This document shows, one piece after another, positions 61,559-64,000 of a stretch of 64,000 nucleotides of DNA; positions within the stretch are counted from its first letter, which is position 1; each line of letters starts with the position of its first letter. The position numbers and the translations under genes were made by a program. The stretch covers positions 1 to 64,000 of the forward strand of contig CABHOY010000037.1 of NCBI GenBank assembly GCA_902168105.1. Direction: 5' to 3'. A model generated the notes under the pieces. That model did no database searches, was not told the DNA's origin, and saw only the letters and a program-made list of their open reading frames with translations. Source of the stretch: an uncultured Flavihumibacter sp. (GTDB taxonomy: Bacteria; Bacteroidota; Bacteroidia; Chitinophagales; Chitinophagaceae).

Positions 61559-64000
61559 ATGAAGAAAAACCTGCTGCTTAAATTTCACAAGCACATGTTG
61601 ACTGCGTGCTGTGGAGTAGCCATGTTCCTGGCTAGTACGAGCATTGCGTACAGCCAGTTGCCAACTGGTTTCACTCAGAAAAAGTTAACCAACGGTGGTA
61701 TCGCAGAAGCTACTGCCCTTGCCCATGCTCCGGATGGCAGAATTTTTATTGCAGAACGCGGAGGTAACGTTAAGGTATTCCAAAATGGAGCTGTCACTAC
61801 TGTGCACACTGCACAAACTGTGACTGATGCCGAACAGGGATTACTGGGTATTACCCTCCATCCGAATTTTGCAACAAATGGTAAGATCTACATCTTCTAC
61901 ACGAACACGCAGATGACGTACCATTACATTGATGCTTTGACCATCACAGCTAACAACCAGGTAACTTCGGTTAACCGGGTTATGCAGCTTGATTCGATCA
62001 TCAATGGCGCTCACAATGGTGGTGCACTTTTGTTCCGTCAGGGCTATCTGTATGTTGCTGTGGGAGAAAGTAACTCTGCATCCTGGTCACCGCGCCTGGA
62101 TACTTACCGCGGTAAGATCCTGCGTTTAACGGAAGACGGGCAACCAGCTCCAGGCAACCCTTACTATGACACCCCTGGCGCAAACCGTCAGCAAAGAAGC
62201 ATCTGGGCACGTGGTCTGAGAAATCCATGGAAAATGGCGCTCGACCCATTATCCCAGAAGATCTTTGTAATGGACGTAGGTGGCGATTATGAAGAGATCA
62301 ATGATGTTACCAATCCAGATCCTGCCAAAGGTTATAACTATGGCTGGAGTCAGGACGGTAAAACAGGGTCCGGCCAGGCCGCTGGAACTATCACCGGTGC
62401 TTACTACTACGACCATAGTAATGACAAGGGTGGTTGCGCCATTACATCTGGCGTATTCTTCAATCCACCTGCCACTAACTATCCGCCGGAATACCGTAAC
62501 AAGTTCTTCTTCACCGACTGGTGCAGGGACTGGTACAGATTTGTGGACGTGAACAATCTGACACCTCAGTCTCAGTATACTGAGTTTGCACCAAAAGGTT
62601 TCACACGTATATTAGGTACAAGTGTTGGCAACGACGGCAACATCTACTATATAGAATACGCAAACAATGGTAACTTATGGAGAATTGAATACAATAATAA
62701 TCAGTCCCCGATTGTCGTAAACCAACCTACCCCTTTAACAGTTACAGCAGGAGATCCTGCACAGTTTTCTGTTACAGCTTCAGGTGGCGTACCAATGTCA
62801 TTCCAATGGCAGAAGAATGGCGTGAATATTCAGGGAGCTACAGCTGCTACTTATTCTATCGCACAAACAACACGCGCAGACTCAGGTCTGTACCGTTGTG
62901 TAGTGATCAATCATATTGACACTGCCATCAGTAATGCGGCAAAACTGACAGTTCTGCCTTTCAATGCAAGACCGGTTCCGCACATCCTTACACCAAACGG
63001 TGATCTGAAATGGAGCGTTGGTACTATTGTAAGCTTCTCCGGTAGTGCTACCGATACTGAAGATGGAACACTGCCAGCGTCTGCATATAAATGGGAGGCC
63101 CGTTTCTTCCATAAAGACACAGAAACCAGTGAACACTGGCATCCTGGTCCTACCTTACCTTCAGGTGTTAAAACCGGCTCTTTCACTGCAGACAACCTCG
63201 GTGAAAGTTCTCCGAACATCTGGTTCAGACTGTTGCTGACCGTTACAGATTCCAATGGCCGTACCGGCGTTGACTCTGTAGACATCTATCCTAACAAGAT
63301 AGGAGTAATGGCGAAAACAAACGTTGATGGACTTCAGATCGTATTGGGCAAGGAAGCGCCATCTCCAATTTTCAAGCAGATGGTGATAAACTCCCTCACT
63401 ACACTTCAGGCTATCACTCCTCAGATACTGGGAGACAGCACATATGAATTCGTATCCTGGGCACATGGTGGTGAGGCTTTACAGTCCATCCGTGTTCCTG
63501 AATACGATACGGTATTCGTTGCTACTTACCGCTCGACCGGTTCCCGTCAGAATCCATTCCCTCTCGGCAACGCGCCAGCTACTATCCCTGGTAAGATCGA
63601 GATCGAAAACTTCGACACCGGTGGCGAAGGAATTGCGTACCATGATAACAGCACCGCAAACCAGGGCAACCAATATCGTACTAACGAGGGCGTAGACCTG
63701 GAAAACTGTAATGAAGGCGGCTTTAACATTGGTTATGTAAATGGCGGCGAATGGCTGGAGTATTCTGTTAATGTCACTGTTACTGGCAAATACACCTTCT
63801 CTGCACGTGTTGCTAACCCAGGTAATGCCAAATCCCTGAACGTTCTGATGGATGGTCAGGACATCATTGGCAGCGCGGTTACTGTTCCAACTACTGGCGG
63901 ATTCCAGGCATGGCAGACAGTTAATGCAACTACTACTACATTAACTGCCGGTACCCACGTGATCCGCATTCAGCTGAATGATAATGACTTCAACGTAAAC
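61559..64000 (+). CDS. PQQ-type sugar dehydrogenase with Ig and CBM6 modules (partial, 3' cut)
   Basis: The reading frame runs from the ATG at 61559 to the window end without a stop (814 codons seen). A signal peptide ends near SIAYSQ. The glucose/sorbosone dehydrogenase propeller (about 38-378) shows LAHAPDGRIFIAERGGNVKV, EQGLLGITLHPNF, NGAHNGGALLF and RNPWKMALDP. An Ig-like module (about 381-465: GDPAQFSVTASGGVP, DSGLYRCVV) and a PKD-like region (about 470-560) follow. From about 678 (GKIEIENFDTGGEGIAYHD and NEGGFNIGYVNGGEWLEYSV) comes a CBM6-type module. It probably oxidises a sugar in or near a polysaccharide. The end may hold a sorting domain. Confidence 0.87.
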   Translation, partial: MKKNLLLKFHKHMLTACCGVAMFLASTSIAYSQLPTGFTQKKLTNGGIAEATALAHAPDGRIFIAERGGNVKVFQNGAVTTVHTAQTVTDAEQGLLGITLHPNFATNGKIYIFYTNTQMTYHYIDALTITANNQVTSVNRVMQLDSIINGAHNGGALLFRQGYLYVAVGESNSASWSPRLDTYRGKILRLTEDGQPAPGNPYYDTPGANRQQRSIWARGLRNPWKMALDPLSQKIFVMDVGGDYEEINDVTNPDPAKGYNYGWSQDGKTGSGQAAGTITGAYYYDHSNDKGGCAITSGVFFNPPATNYPPEYRNKFFFTDWCRDWYRFVDVNNLTPQSQYTEFAPKGFTRILGTSVGNDGNIYYIEYANNGNLWRIEYNNNQSPIVVNQPTPLTVTAGDPAQFSVTASGGVPMSFQWQKNGVNIQGATAATYSIAQTTRADSGLYRCVVINHIDTAISNAAKLTVLPFNARPVPHILTPNGDLKWSVGTIVSFSGSATDTEDGTLPASAYKWEARFFHKDTETSEHWHPGPTLPSGVKTGSFTADNLGESSPNIWFRLLLTVTDSNGRTGVDSVDIYPNKIGVMAKTNVDGLQIVLGKEAPSPIFKQMVINSLTTLQAITPQILGDSTYEFVSWAHGGEALQSIRVPEYDTVFVATYRSTGSRQNPFPLGNAPATIPGKIEIENFDTGGEGIAYHDNSTANQGNQYRTNEGVDLENCNEGGFNIGYVNGGEWLEYSVNVTVTGKYTFSARVANPGNAKSLNVLMDGQDIIGSAVTVPTTGGFQAWQTVNATTTTLTAGTHVIRIQLNDNDFNVN

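Noticed and set aside
1..64000. tRNA, rRNA, integrase or prophage genes
   Set aside because: None was seen on either strand; the segment reads as ordinary chromosome with no integration boundary.

Overview
The window looks like a chromosomal segment of a member of the Bacteroidota, most likely a Chitinophaga-like member of the Chitinophagaceae. The support is two SusC/SusD pairs, an ECF sigma/FecR pair feeding a SusC with an STN domain, a type IX secretion C-terminal domain, Bacteroidota-type promoters (TTTG, 19-21 nt, TAnnTTTG), few Shine-Dalgarno sequences, and many lipoproteins and glycoside hydrolases. No rRNA, tRNA, CRISPR array, integrase or insertion sequence was seen.

Left part (1-18.6 kb): mixed metabolic and stress genes. 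These are a sorbosone-dehydrogenase-like beta-propeller enzyme, an SGNH hydrolase, an AlkB dioxygenase, a type II NADH dehydrogenase, a lipoprotein trehalase coupled to a DUF5009 membrane protein, an AlkC-like glycosylase, a DUF899 protein coupled to a CPxC membrane protein, a frameshifted esterase, a GMC/gluconate-dehydrogenase-subunit-3 pair, a type B carboxylesterase and a two-repeat lipoprotein. A non-coding stretch at 15.8-16.7 kb carries 62-bp tandem repeats and a heptamer repeat. An SRPBCC-ArsR operon follows, with a readable promoter and operators.

Maltodextrin locus (18.6-32.2 kb, minus strand): LacI regulator, SusC, SusD, SusE-like lipoprotein, GH13 enzyme, beta-phosphoglucomutase, GH65 maltose phosphorylase and MFS sugar transporter. 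The inferred route is capture and uptake of maltodextrin, cleavage by GH13, import of maltose, phosphorolysis to glucose plus beta-glucose-1-phosphate, and conversion to glucose-6-phosphate. An 18-bp palindrome between lacI and susC is the likely LacI operator.

Middle (32.2-42.7 kb): a TetR regulator beside the remnant of a second TetR gene, a lipoprotein, a small unknown protein, a PixA/AidA-family protein, a cytochrome c/DUF1772 pair, an aminopeptidase P, a serine hydrolase with altered motifs, and a 784-residue GAF-like protein. A perfect 32-bp inverted repeat lies between the last two genes.

Right part (42.7-64 kb): a GH16 beta-glucanase lipoprotein with trefoil-like repeats faces a one-protein periplasmic sensor/HTH regulator. 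Next come ECF sigma, FecR, STN-SusC, SusD and a secreted zinc metalloprotease, which together suggest a peptide or glycopeptide uptake system under surface signalling. After a 3-hydroxyisobutyrate-dehydrogenase-like enzyme there is a 1055-residue modular GH16 protein with a T9SS tail, and a PQQ-type sugar dehydrogenase/Ig/CBM6 protein that runs off the right edge.

Functions are assigned from motifs and remembered family architecture only; no database search was run.
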